From: Clostridiales bacterium
Lineage (GTDB): Bacteria > Bacillota > Clostridia > Oscillospirales > Ruminococcaceae
NCBI GenBank assembly: GCA_029007575.1
Contig: JAQXIB010000185.1
Location: 1-12,869 of the forward strand
Direction of reading: 5' to 3'
DNA: 12,869 nucleotides
A program made the translations under genes and the position numbers. This document shows, in pieces, positions 1 to 7,653 of the stretch; the stretch's first letter is position 1, and each line of letters opens with the position of its first letter. The notes below the pieces were generated by a model. The model was not told where the DNA came from. It did not search any database and worked only from the letters and a program-made list of their open reading frames with translations.

Positions 1-555
1 CGTTTTCGCATCCAACATCTGAGAAGTGGAAGCAATGGTAAATTCCGCCTTCATTTCTCCGGTCAGAAAATAAGCCATCAAATCGGGCATGAATAGCATT
101 TTTTCTGCTCTTTCCAGAACGTCCGGACGTTTGGTCGCCCATGAATACAACTGGAACAAAGTGTTGAAACGAGCAAACTGGATGCCGGTTCTTGCATAAA
201 TTTCCGCTTTCGGAACGACCTTGTCCGCTTCCTCAATAATTCCCATCGTATTTTCATCCCGATAATGAAGCGGATTTCCGATCAGCTTGCCTTCTTTATC
301 CAGTAAGCCGAAATCTACTCCCCAGGTATCAATACCAATTGCGTCAAATCCACCGGCATTTACCGCTTTTACAATTCCCTGCTTGATTTCATGCATCAAG
401 CGCAGAATATCCCAATAGAAAGTTCCCTGCAATTTTACAGGATCATTGGAAAAACGGTGAATTTCGGTCATTGTTATGTCTTTACCGTCAAACTCAGCCA
501 GCATCGCTCTTCCGCTGGAAGCACCAAAATCAAAAGCCAATACTCTTTTTGACAT
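1..555 (-). CDS. rhaB: Rhamnulokinase, N-terminal part (runs off left edge)
   Basis: Rhamnulokinase phosphorylates L-rhamnulose at C1 with ATP in the cytosol, the second step of L-rhamnose breakdown. The visible 185 residues begin MSKRVLAFDFGASSGRAM, the FGGY/ASKHA-kinase phosphate-binding loop, and continue with IGIDTWGVDFGLLD (about residues 73-86) and TSQMLDAKT at the window edge, all typical of RhaB. The family is about 480-490 residues, so roughly 60 percent lies outside the window. Three ATGs follow one another (561, 558, 555); the third is chosen because GGAGG at 563-567 is then 7 bases away. It lies 87 bases downstream of rhaA, presumably in the same transcript. Identity is inferred from motifs plus the rhaA neighbour and is nearly certain. 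Confidence 0.95.
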   Translation of the reverse strand, partial: MSKRVLAFDFGASSGRAMLAEFDGKDITMTEIHRFSNDPVKLQGTFYWDILRLMHEIKQGIVKAVNAGGFDAIGIDTWGVDFGLLDKEGKLIGNPLHYRDENTMGIIEEADKVVPKAEIYARTGIQFARFNTLFQLYSWATKRPDVLERAEKMLFMPDLMAYFLTGEMKAEFTIASTSQMLDAKT

Positions 556-591
556 CATCATTCCTCCATCATGAAAAATCTAAGGCAATGC

Positions 592-619
592 GATAGCCTT
601 TCAAATTTGAAAGGCTATC
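592..619. repeat. 28-bp perfect palindrome between rhaA and rhaB
   Basis: The 28 bases are their own reverse complement: arm GATAGCCTTTCAAA and its mirror. In the rhaA-rhaB mRNA this gives a 12-bp stem with a 4-base AAUU loop. On the minus strand it is followed by GCATTGCC, not a T run, so it is a poor intrinsic terminator. It starts 24 bases after the rhaA stop codon. Likely roles are mRNA processing, 3' protection of rhaA, or partial attenuation that lowers rhaB relative to rhaA. A protein-binding site is an alternative. Confidence 0.75.
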
Positions 620-642
620 TGTCTTATCTATTATTGATTCTT

Positions 643-1905
643 TTATGATCTTTTAGACAGAACATCTTTTTCATATTTACGAACCTGCTCCAACCATTCC
701 AATCCGACCGAAGCGTTCTTTGTGGCGCAATAATAATCCCAAACCAAGCTGAAAGGCATTGCTTTAAATTCCTGCACATAAGCAAGTCTGGCGCTCAAAT
801 CGCCTTTTGCTTCCAGCGCTTTCATGGTATCCACCGGCTGAAGCAGTGCGTTGAGCATTGCTTTTCTGGTGTTTCTCAGACCGGTCACCCACGCAACGAT
901 ACGGTTGATAGAAGCATCAAAGAAGTCTGTCGCTATATAAGTATTCTCCAATTTGCCCAAACGAACCAATTCATCCATAATTGCTCTGGTTTCGTCATCA
1001 AACGCAACAACATGGTCGGAATCCCAGCGAATCGGACGGGATACATGGAGCAGAACGGAATCCATAAAAGTAAATACGGAAGAAAGCTTTGCGGAAACAA
1101 CTTCCGTCGGATGATAATGTCCGGTATCCAGTGTCAAAATGATATGATCTTTGTTTTTGGACATTACATATCCCATGCAGAATTCGTGAGAACCAACTGT
1201 ATAACTTTCCGCGCCGATACCGAACACCTTGGATTCAATGCCGTCAATCACATTTTTGACATCCTTGGTCGCTTCAAATATCTGATCGTAACTATCTTTC
1301 ATCCGCAATCTCGGAGAAATTGTATCAACCGGGACTTCCTTGTCTCCGTCCGGAGTCCAATGGTTAATCACACAAGGTTTGCCGGTTCTTTCCGCAAAAT
1401 ACGCACCGACTTTACGGCAACGGATACCGTGTTCGATCCAGAATTTTCTGACATCCTCATCGGCTGCGGACAAGGTTCCGTTCTCGCTCTTCGGATGAGA
1501 AAAATAGGTCGGATTGAAATCCAGACCGATTCCCTGCTCGACAGCCCAATCTGCCCAGTTGGCATAATGTTCCGGCTCGATTTCGTTTCTGTCCACAAAG
1601 CCGTCCACTTCCAAATAGCTGGCATGCACATTTACTTTTTTGGTACCGGGGATAAACTTCATTGCCAATTCCAGATCGGCACGCAGCTCTTCCGCGTTTC
1701 TGGCTTTGCCGGGATAATTACCGGTAGCCTGAATGCCTCCGGTCAATTCTCCGCCTGCCTTTTCAAATCCAGAAACATCATCGCCCTGCCAGCAATGAAT
1801 GGAAATCGGTGTCTTATCGCATATTTCTATTGCTTTATCGACATCGATACCATACTGAGCATATATCTCTTTTGCAATTTCATAACCCTTTTTAATTTGA
1901 TCCAT
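643..1905 (-). CDS. rhaA: L-rhamnose isomerase
   Basis: A cytosolic metal-dependent isomerase that interconverts L-rhamnose and L-rhamnulose, the first step of the isomerase pathway. The 420-residue protein has the usual family length. Recognisable segments are HCWQGDDVSGFE (37-48), GIGAESYTVGSHEF (229-242), LTLDTGHYHPTE (258-269), LHVSRPIRWDSDHV (286-299) and TDFFDASINR (326-335). By alignment from memory with the E. coli enzyme, the metal and substrate ligands are kept: E233, D260, H263, H287, D295, D297 and D327. The ATG at 1905 has AGAAGGAG upstream at 7 bases. It is first in a minus-strand operon with rhaB. Nothing is missing. Confidence 0.98.
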   Translation of the reverse strand: MDQIKKGYEIAKEIYAQYGIDVDKAIEICDKTPISIHCWQGDDVSGFEKAGGELTGGIQATGNYPGKARNAEELRADLELAMKFIPGTKKVNVHASYLEVDGFVDRNEIEPEHYANWADWAVEQGIGLDFNPTYFSHPKSENGTLSAADEDVRKFWIEHGIRCRKVGAYFAERTGKPCVINHWTPDGDKEVPVDTISPRLRMKDSYDQIFEATKDVKNVIDGIESKVFGIGAESYTVGSHEFCMGYVMSKNKDHIILTLDTGHYHPTEVVSAKLSSVFTFMDSVLLHVSRPIRWDSDHVVAFDDETRAIMDELVRLGKLENTYIATDFFDASINRIVAWVTGLRNTRKAMLNALLQPVDTMKALEAKGDLSARLAYVQEFKAMPFSLVWDYYCATKNASVGLEWLEQVRKYEKDVLSKRS

Positions 1906-1965
1906 TGTCTTACTCCTTCTGAAAGAATTTTGAATTACTTGATTTCTAATTTTATTAATGATATT

Positions 1966-1995
1966 ATTATACTAGTAAACAAGGGTGTTTGTCTA
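1966..1995 (-). promoter_or_regulatory. Promoter of the rhaA-rhaB operon
   Basis: Reading the minus strand, a -35 TAGACA (1995-1990) and a perfect -10 TATAAT (1971-1966) are separated by 18 bases. The start would fall near 1959, giving a leader of about 54 bases to rhaA. The short inverted repeat AAACA-AGGG-TGTTT (1977-1990) lies in the spacer and the edge of the -35 and could be part of a regulator site. Confidence 0.75.
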
Positions 1996-2010
1996 CCTTT
2001 GGCGAAAAAA

Positions 2011-2025
2011 TTGATAATTTATCAA
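2011..2025. promoter_or_regulatory. Candidate operator, 15-bp palindrome
   Basis: TTGATAA-T-TTATCAA is a perfect inverted repeat with a one-base centre. It lies 16 bases upstream of the rhaA -35, between the two divergent genes. An imperfect match, on the opposite strand, occurs at 2113-2126. Its symmetry and place suggest a site for the adjacent DeoR-type regulator, but the position is upstream of the promoter, so the binding logic (repression by looping, or activation) cannot be told from sequence. Confidence 0.5.
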
Positions 2026-2082
2026 CATTTTCAACCTTTTCTTTCACAAATGATCAAATATAATCATAAAGGAACTAAAGTA

Positions 2083-2110
2083 TTGCAGTAATGTTAGTTA
2101 TTCATACAAA
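2083..2110 (+). promoter_or_regulatory. Possible promoter of the DeoR-type regulator
   Basis: TTGCAG (2083-2088) and TACAAA (2105-2110) are separated by 16 bases and each match 4 of 6 consensus positions, so this is a weak candidate. The start would fall near 2117, inside the second operator-like copy at 2113-2126, which would allow autoregulation. Confidence 0.3.
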
Positions 2111-2112
2111 TA

Positions 2113-2126
2113 TTTATCGATTATCA
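2113..2126. promoter_or_regulatory. Second operator-like copy
   Basis: Read on the minus strand this is TGATAATCGATAAA, which matches 11 of 14 positions of TGATAATTTATCAA from the palindrome at 2011-2025. It sits about 40 bases before the regulator's start codon. Two spaced copies in a divergent promoter region are usual for DeoR-family control, but this copy is degenerate and the region is A/T-rich. Confidence 0.3.
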
Positions 2127-2166
2127 CGAATTTAGTTGTATATATTTACGAATGGATGTGAATAAA

Positions 2167-2940
2167 ATGTTCGCATATGAACGAAAACAGCAAATTTTAG
2201 ATCTCTTAAAAATAAAAAAAGCCATATCGGTAGAAGAATTGTGCAAAACCCTTTATACAAGCGGAGCTACCATCAGACGAGATTTGCAGGATTTGGAAAA
2301 GGATCGGCTTATTAAGCGTACTCATGGAGGGGCTGTATTGCTGGAAGGCACCTCCACCGAAACACCGCTGGTACTACGGGAAAGTGAGAATTCTTCCCAA
2401 AAGCAACTGATTTCAGAATTGGCAGTAAAGCATATTTCGGACGGTATGACGCTGTTTTTTGATTCCAGCAGTACAGTGTCATACATTATCCGTCAATTAC
2501 ACCAATTTCAGGGATTAAAAGTGATCACCAACGGCATCAAAACGGCGTCGTTATTATCAGATTACAAAAATATCAAAATTTACTGCACCGGCGGAATCAT
2601 CAGAGATAATTCCCGTTCTCTGGTCGGACATTCCGCGCAGGCATTTATCGCACAATTCAACGCTGACGTTTGCTTTATGTCCTGCCGCGGTTTGAGTCTG
2701 GAAAAAGGCGCGACCGACCCGAGCGACGAGGAAGCGTATATCAAAAAAGAATACCTTTCCAACAGCGACAAAAGGATCCTGCTCTGTGACACTACCAAAA
2801 TTGGAGTCAATTATTTTTGCAAGGTGGCGCCTTTGCACGAATTTGATTACATCATTACCAACAGCCGGGAAGCTACCGAAAAATACAATGCATACACCCG
2901 CCAATCCTCTGCTCACGCTCCTTCCGACCTGTCAAAATAA
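2167..2940 (+). CDS. DeoR-family transcriptional regulator, probably of rhamnose genes
   Basis: A 257-residue DeoR-type repressor. Residues 1-57 are the winged helix-turn-helix with the family signature (SGATIRRDLQDLEKDRLIKR around 32-51, then THGGA). The rest is the sugar-phosphate-binding domain of the phosphosugar isomerase fold: FFDSSST (97-103), ITNG (120-123) and TGG (141-143). The ligand is probably a phosphorylated intermediate such as L-rhamnulose-1-phosphate; this is inferred from the divergent rhaA. Start: the ATG at 2167 has the Shine-Dalgarno-like GGATGTGA with good spacing and gives the usual MFAYERKQQIL beginning. An upstream in-frame ATG at 2152 has no ribosome site and overlaps that signal. 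Firmicute rhamnose operons such as that of Bacillus subtilis are controlled by a DeoR protein, so a RhaR role is likely. Confidence 0.9.
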   Translation: MFAYERKQQILDLLKIKKAISVEELCKTLYTSGATIRRDLQDLEKDRLIKRTHGGAVLLEGTSTETPLVLRESENSSQKQLISELAVKHISDGMTLFFDSSSTVSYIIRQLHQFQGLKVITNGIKTASLLSDYKNIKIYCTGGIIRDNSRSLVGHSAQAFIAQFNADVCFMSCRGLSLEKGATDPSDEEAYIKKEYLSNSDKRILLCDTTKIGVNYFCKVAPLHEFDYIITNSREATEKYNAYTRQSSAHAPSDLSK

Positions 2941-3010
2941 CAAAGTCGATCCATATCGGTTCAGAAAGCGTCTTTTCTATAAAAAAATTATGAAAGTTTT
3001 CTTATTTTAC

Positions 3011-3039
3011 TTGATAAACATTTTAAAATAGAATATAAT
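3011..3039 (+). promoter_or_regulatory. Promoter of ireB
   Basis: TTGATA (3011-3016) and TATAAT (3034-3039) are separated by 17 bases, a near-perfect housekeeping promoter. The start would be near 3046, leaving a leader of about 50 bases. It lets ireB be made independently of the upstream regulator, after which no terminator is visible. Confidence 0.8.
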
Positions 3040-3096
3040 ATATACAAGTTGATTCCATTGTTTTGCACTTTTGATTTATAGGAGGCTTTTAATAAA

Positions 3097-3342
3097 ATGC
3101 ATGAAAAAACAATGACATTTAAAGTTCATGAAGATAAAGATTCGGAAATGAAACAGATTTTAACGACGGTTTACGATGCATTGCGTGAAAAAGGATATAA
3201 TCCTATTAATCAGATTGTCGGATACATTTTGTCGGAGGATCCCACCTATATCACCACCTATAATAACGCCAGAAGTTTGATTCGCCGCATCGACCGTGAT
3301 GAACTGCTCCAAGCATTGGTAAAATCTTATCTCACCGAATAA
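3097..3342 (+). CDS. ireB: IreB family regulatory phosphoprotein (UPF0297)
   Basis: An 81-residue soluble protein of the IreB/YrzL family, recognised from the central block GYNPINQIVGYILSEDPTYI (34-53) and the following YNNARSLIRRIDRDEL. In Enterococcus faecalis IreB is phosphorylated by the PASTA kinase IreK on N-terminal threonines and tunes cephalosporin resistance. Here T5 aligns with one of those threonines and T7 is close by, so phosphorylation remains possible. GGAGG at 3081-3085 is 11 bases from the ATG, slightly long. Usually this gene precedes ruvX (yqgF) and a DUF1292 gene; here it stands alone and meets a terminator 64 bases after its stop codon. Confidence 0.93.
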   Translation: MHEKTMTFKVHEDKDSEMKQILTTVYDALREKGYNPINQIVGYILSEDPTYITTYNNARSLIRRIDRDELLQALVKSYLTE

Positions 3343-3406
3343 TTTAGGCTTTCAAATATAGCTGAAATCGGTACATCTGTGAATCACCAAATCTCATGAA
3401 ATAAGC

Positions 3407-3449
3407 AACAAGCCGAAAAGGACTTTCCTGCCCTTTTCGGCTTGTTTTG
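3407..3449. terminator. Intrinsic terminator between convergent ireB and DUF6483-like gene
   Basis: A perfect 15-bp stem, arms 3407-3421 and 3432-3446 (AACAAGCCGAAAAGG and its complement), encloses a 10-base loop and is followed on the plus strand by TTTTGT. It ends ireB. On the minus strand the trailing sequence TTGTTGCTTATT is weaker, but the same stem lies 17 bases past the stop of the opposing gene and probably ends that transcript too. Confidence 0.9.
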
Positions 3450-3462
3450 TATAATAAGTTTG

Positions 3463-3843
3463 TCAAAAGTTACTTTGCTCGGCGATCGGATAAAGGGTAC
3501 GCAGCCGCTTTAACCCGCTCGAAATGCGATCTGCAGAATATCCGTTTTCGGTCAATTTTTGTTCCTCCGTCTGTCCGAGTTTCTGATAAAATTGCAAAGC
3601 GGTATTGATATAATATTTGCCGTCCGCTTGCTCCAGCTTACGAAACAGCAGATCCTCTGCCTCACAGTAATTTCCCTCATAATACAGTTTAGTCAGACGA
3701 TACTCGAAAAAGGCAATTTCATCGATAACTCCGTTTTCATCCACAATGCTGACCATGGTTTCCTGCTCATGATAATGCACAAGCTTAGATAAAAATTGCG
3801 CCATGTCCTCGATCATTCGTAAAATATAATCCTGCTGAAACAT
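3463..3843 (-). CDS. Small DUF6483-like protein, function unknown
   Basis: A 126-residue soluble protein with no signal peptide or membrane segment. It opens MFQQDYILRMIEDMAQFLSKLV, a helix pattern I associate with the DUF6483 family of Clostridia, and the rest (YEGNYCEAEDLLFRKLEQ, ALQFYQKLGQTEEQKLTENGYS) looks like helical, TPR-like repeats. No catalytic motif is visible. The start at 3843 is preferred over the ATG at 3864 because AGAGAGG lies 5 bases before it and the shorter form begins at the conserved block. It has its own strong promoter, yet lies 74 bases behind the ABC permease with no terminator between, so it may also be the last gene of that operon. Confidence 0.75.
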   Translation of the reverse strand: MFQQDYILRMIEDMAQFLSKLVHYHEQETMVSIVDENGVIDEIAFFEYRLTKLYYEGNYCEAEDLLFRKLEQADGKYYINTALQFYQKLGQTEEQKLTENGYSADRISSGLKRLRTLYPIAEQSNF

Positions 3844-3883
3844 AATTGCCTCTCTACTGCGCATTCAAAGCGCCTTTTTTGTC

Positions 3884-3912
3884 AGTGTACCATAAACACA
3901 ATCGGCTGTCAA
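3884..3912 (-). promoter_or_regulatory. Promoter of the DUF6483-like gene
   Basis: On the minus strand TTGACA (3912-3907) and TACACT (3889-3884) are 17 bases apart. The -35 matches consensus fully. The start would lie near 3877, leaving about 34 bases of leader. The promoter occupies the short gap after the ABC permease stop codon. Confidence 0.75.
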
Positions 3913-3917
3913 CGACT

Positions 3918-5516
3918 TTACAAAGCGGCAAACTTTTTACCGCCTCGTGTTTTTAAATAATTTCCCAACAAAACAGAAGCCGCCGCAAAAAGAATAATGC
4001 AGATCAGCAAATAGATTTCCAATGACACAAAACGGCTGATCAACGCAATATAAAGGATCGCCGGCACCGCTAAGATCGCCATTGAGCCAAGCATGGCAAT
4101 GATGGTACTGGCGCCTTGCTTCACTGCCGCAGTTTCATTGATCCAATCAAATTTCGGAAAAAGCAGGTTTATCCACACACCGAACAATGCGGTAAATACC
4201 GTCACCGCGGCAGGCACCAAAAACAATAACAGGATTTGAAAGAGATTCGCGGGCAAAGCGATACTGCAGATCACAGCCGAAACGGCGACTGCCGGCAGGC
4301 AGATGATCATATGCGCAAATGCTTTGGAACATAAAATATCTCCGCCGTCTACCGGGATGGACTGCGCGATCCACAGACTTTTCCCTTCCAGAGAAACAGA
4401 AGGCGCCGATACGATATTCATAGCACAGCAAAAGGCTAAAGCAACCGATGCAATAGGTGCCAGCATACCGGACAAGCTCGGCATCACTGTCAGAAATTCG
4501 GTCATCGTATCTTGCTTGATTGCTAGGAATACAGAAAGAATAATCATAAAAACCACGCCAATCGCTCCGTTAAGCATATACATTGCGCTGGAAAAGAAAC
4601 GTCTCAATTCCTTTCCTACCAGCGCATGACGAACGCTTTGTACTTTGACAGGTTTCTCTTTGTAAACCGATTTTACGGTGGATTTTTGCGACGTCGCAAT
4701 CCGAATAAAGTTATGGCTTAAAATCATATAAACCACCGCGAACGGTAAGATCATGCAAACGGCATACAGAAGCATACTGATGATATTGCCGTCTGCCATT
4801 GCCAAACCGAAATGATAAAACGGAAATGCCGCTTTTTTAACGGCATTCGCCACTTCGGAGCCGTTGGCAATCAGAAGATTGATATAATTTTGAATCTGGC
4901 TGTACACTGCAAAATACACAGCAAGGAATCCGACTGACAAAATCACGGTAATAATATTTTTAAACCGGATTTTACTACTGATGATCGCCAGAATCCAACC
5001 GAAAAAAGCCGAAATTGCCAGAACAAGAAACGGCAAAAGCAACACACCGATGACAAATCCGAAAATCATCCCGATTGAAACCGGGCGATGAAAAAGAAAA
5101 ACAATGCCGGCAGGCAGCATAACCAATAATTCAAACAAATAATCGGACAGCAGTAAAATGCCGATGCGGCTTAATAATATGGTGCGAGGCGGAATCGGCA
5201 TGGACAACAGCAATTCATTGTCTTTGGCATCGTACAATTGCGTTTGCGTTGCAAACACGCTTCCAATCAGACACAGGAAAAACGCAACCATTCCCGCTAC
5301 CGAGAAATACAGCCATGACAATCCGGCATCGCAGAGAGGAACGCACAAACCTTCAAACAGCATTCCAAATATAAATATGAAGCACAGAATAACATATACC
5401 GCCAAAACACCGATCAATATTTTAAAAGCCGTTCCGCGTTGCTTTTGGTTTTTCGAGCTTTTAAACATTCCCGAAAGCATTGCTGTCATTCTGATGCGAA
5501 GCAAAGTCTTAAACAT
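3918..5516 (-). CDS. ABC transporter permease (putative exporter)
   Basis: A 532-residue polytopic membrane protein. Hydrophobic spans are dense from about residue 30 on (ILIGVLAVYVILCFIFIFGM first), with two halves joined by a polar stretch near the middle (SQKSTVKSVYKEKPVKVQSVRHALVGKELRRF). The cytoplasmic-looking segment YDAKDNELLLSMPIPPRTILLSRI after the third span is typical of ABC-2-like exporter permeases. The start at 5516 gives MFKTLLRIRMT with GGAGG 6 bases before it; an upstream ATG at 5543 lies within the ATPase gene and lacks a site. It overlaps the ATPase gene by 8 bases, so the two are translationally coupled and form one transporter. The substrate is unknown. Confidence 0.85.
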   Translation of the reverse strand: MFKTLLRIRMTAMLSGMFKSSKNQKQRGTAFKILIGVLAVYVILCFIFIFGMLFEGLCVPLCDAGLSWLYFSVAGMVAFFLCLIGSVFATQTQLYDAKDNELLLSMPIPPRTILLSRIGILLLSDYLFELLVMLPAGIVFLFHRPVSIGMIFGFVIGVLLLPFLVLAISAFFGWILAIISSKIRFKNIITVILSVGFLAVYFAVYSQIQNYINLLIANGSEVANAVKKAAFPFYHFGLAMADGNIISMLLYAVCMILPFAVVYMILSHNFIRIATSQKSTVKSVYKEKPVKVQSVRHALVGKELRRFFSSAMYMLNGAIGVVFMIILSVFLAIKQDTMTEFLTVMPSLSGMLAPIASVALAFCCAMNIVSAPSVSLEGKSLWIAQSIPVDGGDILCSKAFAHMIICLPAVAVSAVICSIALPANLFQILLLFLVPAAVTVFTALFGVWINLLFPKFDWINETAAVKQGASTIIAMLGSMAILAVPAILYIALISRFVSLEIYLLICIILFAAASVLLGNYLKTRGGKKFAAL

Positions 5517-6222
5517 GTTCTTCCTCCAATTCCAAAAAGACATCTTCCAACGAAGTGTCGCCTTTTACCTCGTCGGTCGTACCGCTTGTAATCAGCTTGC
5601 CGCCTTTGATAATGGCAATTTTATCGCACAGCTTTTCAGCTACCTCCAACACATGGGTGGAAAAAAAGATCGCTCCGCCGTTATCACACAACTGCCGCAT
5701 CAATTGCTTGACAATATGAGCCGCTTTGGGATCCAATCCGACGAACGGCTCGTCCATGATCATCAGCTTCGGAGCATGAATCAGAGCCGAAATAATGGCA
5801 AGCTTTTGTTTCATGCCGTGAGAATAGGCACTGATGGGTTGTGACAAATCTGCGGTCAGCTCAAACAAGTCGGACAATTTCTTGATTTTATCTTCCCTCT
5901 CTTTTTTGGGAATCCGATAAACATCGGCGATGAAGTTTAAGTACCGTATGCCCGTCAAAAATTCATACAAATCCGGATTGTCGGGAATATATGCCAAGTT
6001 TCGTTTACATTCCAGAGGATTTTCCGCAATGGAAATACCGTTAATTCGAATCTCTCCCGAATCAAACGGCAAAATACCACAGCAGGATTTCAGCGTAGTC
6101 GTTTTTCCGGCGCCGTTGTGTCCGATAAATCCGTAAATTTCACCCGGCTTGATCTCCAGACACAAATCGTCCACTGCTTTTTTATTTCCGTAATTCTTAG
6201 TTAAATGCTCGATTTTCAACAT
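5509..6222 (-). CDS. ABC transporter ATP-binding protein
   Basis: The 237-residue cytosolic ATPase has Walker A GHNGAGKT (34-41), signature YSHGMKQK (133-140, a variant of LSGGQ), Walker B LMIMDEP (153-159) and the switch histidine H190 in FFSTHV. The usual Q-loop glutamine position reads IPDNPDLYEFLTG, common in ABC-2 type exporters of Bacillota. Start at 6222 gives MLKIEHLTKNYG with AAAGGATG 9 bases upstream; the ATG at 6234 overlaps that ribosome signal and is less likely. It pairs with the overlapping downstream permease. The upstream membrane protein and GntR regulator place it in a YtrA-type inducible transporter operon. Confidence 0.95.
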   Translation of the reverse strand: MLKIEHLTKNYGNKKAVDDLCLEIKPGEIYGFIGHNGAGKTTTLKSCCGILPFDSGEIRINGISIAENPLECKRNLAYIPDNPDLYEFLTGIRYLNFIADVYRIPKKEREDKIKKLSDLFELTADLSQPISAYSHGMKQKLAIISALIHAPKLMIMDEPFVGLDPKAAHIVKQLMRQLCDNGGAIFFSTHVLEVAEKLCDKIAIIKGGKLITSGTTDEVKGDTSLEDVFLELEEEHV

Positions 6223-6270
6223 ATGCTTTTTCATCCTTTCGATTGCTTTTCGATTTCTGTTTCAGAACGT

Positions 6271-7641
6271 TTATGGCAAAACCGCCGTCGAGATTTGATG
6301 CAATACTTTCTCATCGCCTCCAATCAGCACAATATTGCCGTCACGAAGGGTTAATTTTAAAAACGGACCTTTCTGCGGATTCAAATAGACTCGACAATCT
6401 CCCCAGTCGGACTGATGAAATTTTCCCTTTAACAGATTATCCGTCGCGGTGCCGACCACCTTCCCCAATCGTGGCAGAGTTTTCAGCATTTCTGTCGAAG
6501 CAATATTGTCGATATTTTCCTCATATACCGTGTTCAGATGCTCCACCAGTACTTCGCCGCCGACTATTTTGGTTTGGAGCGGCGTAAACTCTTCCGCCAT
6601 GCACCACACACCCAACAGCGGCATTGCAGCTAACAACAGCGCCGTGAAGCCCATCAAAATTTTTCCGGCAGGAAGCGCCAAGTTGATGGTTGTTCCGATT
6701 CCGACACGCGCGTTTACGATAAAATGGCGATCGTTGGGGTTATAATAAAACAGGCCGAAAATCCAATGCTCATCTTCGTCTTTATAACGCAGCTTTCCGG
6801 TTTGGGACGACAGCTTCTCCTGCATCACGCGGGTGACTAATTCCGCCCGGACCGAAATGATCAGCAGTAAAAGAGTATATATGATTGAAATGATCAGCAT
6901 TGCCATACCGTTGTAAATAAACAGCCAAAAAAATATACTGAAAGCAGCGGTGAGGTAAATCGTCCAAAGAAAAAATTTGGACCAGTTATACTGTCTGACT
7001 CTGGTCAGCGCCAAGCTGATATCGGTATTATCGTCTATCGATTCCTTTTTCTGCCGATAGATCATTCTTTGCAAAAACACAAATAAAAGCACAATTACAA
7101 AATTGATTCCGTAGCCGAACAGCATCCATCCGAGTTCCTCACTGTGCAATTTAGTGCAAAGTGTGACCACAATCGGAATCAAGCTGATCAATACGGGAGG
7201 AAGCATCCAATAAACGGATAATCTTTTCGGCTCTACCGATGCCGCTTTGGTATCGACCACAGTTAGTTCAGACCACTCACTGAACCATTTGTTTTCTTTT
7301 TTCAGCGCTTTCAGCTTTTGATTTGCTTTGATATAAATAACATATGGAATGATGATCACAACATCGATCCAAAGCATATACAGCGTTAAAACTACCGAAA
7401 ACCACGGAACAAAAAAGAAAGCAACTGGCATCACAGCCAGTATCAACGTAGTGATTTTTAAATTTCGGCGATACTTTTTACAAATATCGATCACCGCAGC
7501 GTCCTCTCTTGCATCATACGGTAATGTAACGCCTAATATGATGTTCTTTTTCGGTTTGGTCTCATTTGCCAGCATCACATAAATAATCGGTACGATCGGC
7601 AGCATACATACCAACATAATAATTTGAAAGGCCATAATCAT
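6271..7641 (-). CDS. DUF5808-type integral membrane protein
   Basis: A 456-residue membrane protein with about eight predicted spans (near residues 3-23, 62-84, 86-104, 143-163, 170-191, 222-243, 246-266 and 325-347). Between the seventh and eighth spans lies the block EHWIFGLFYYNPNDRHFIVNARVGIGTTIN (291-320), the pattern of DUF5808. Residues 36-60 (LGVTLPYDAREDAAVIDICKKYRRN) resemble a segment seen in related Bacillota membrane proteins. The last ~105 residues are soluble and probably extracytoplasmic. GGAGG lies 4 bases before the ATG at 7641 and 10 before the alternative at 7635. It lies 12 bases behind the GntR gene and 48 bases before the ATPase gene. The role is unknown; it may sense or help the transporter. 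Confidence 0.8.
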   Translation of the reverse strand: MIMAFQIIMLVCMLPIVPIIYVMLANETKPKKNIILGVTLPYDAREDAAVIDICKKYRRNLKITTLILAVMPVAFFFVPWFSVVLTLYMLWIDVVIIIPYVIYIKANQKLKALKKENKWFSEWSELTVVDTKAASVEPKRLSVYWMLPPVLISLIPIVVTLCTKLHSEELGWMLFGYGINFVIVLLFVFLQRMIYRQKKESIDDNTDISLALTRVRQYNWSKFFLWTIYLTAAFSIFFWLFIYNGMAMLIISIIYTLLLLIISVRAELVTRVMQEKLSSQTGKLRYKDEDEHWIFGLFYYNPNDRHFIVNARVGIGTTINLALPAGKILMGFTALLLAAMPLLGVWCMAEEFTPLQTKIVGGEVLVEHLNTVYEENIDNIASTEMLKTLPRLGKVVGTATDNLLKGKFHQSDWGDCRVYLNPQKGPFLKLTLRDGNIVLIGGDEKVLHQISTAVLP

Positions 7642-7653
7642 CTTCCCTCCTTT

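Noticed and set aside
1012..2091. 359-codon open frame on the plus strand, antisense to rhaA
   Set aside because: It lies opposite a gene certain from motifs, has no ribosome site, and its translation has no recognisable domain; the length follows from codon bias of rhaA.
2962..2975. Catabolite-repression (cre)-like sequence AGAAAGCGTCTTTT after the DeoR gene
   Set aside because: It misses four of the fixed positions of the cre consensus and lies downstream of the gene.
5158..5844. 228-codon plus-strand open frame across the ABC permease and ATPase genes
   Set aside because: It is antisense to two secure overlapping genes and its translation has no family features.
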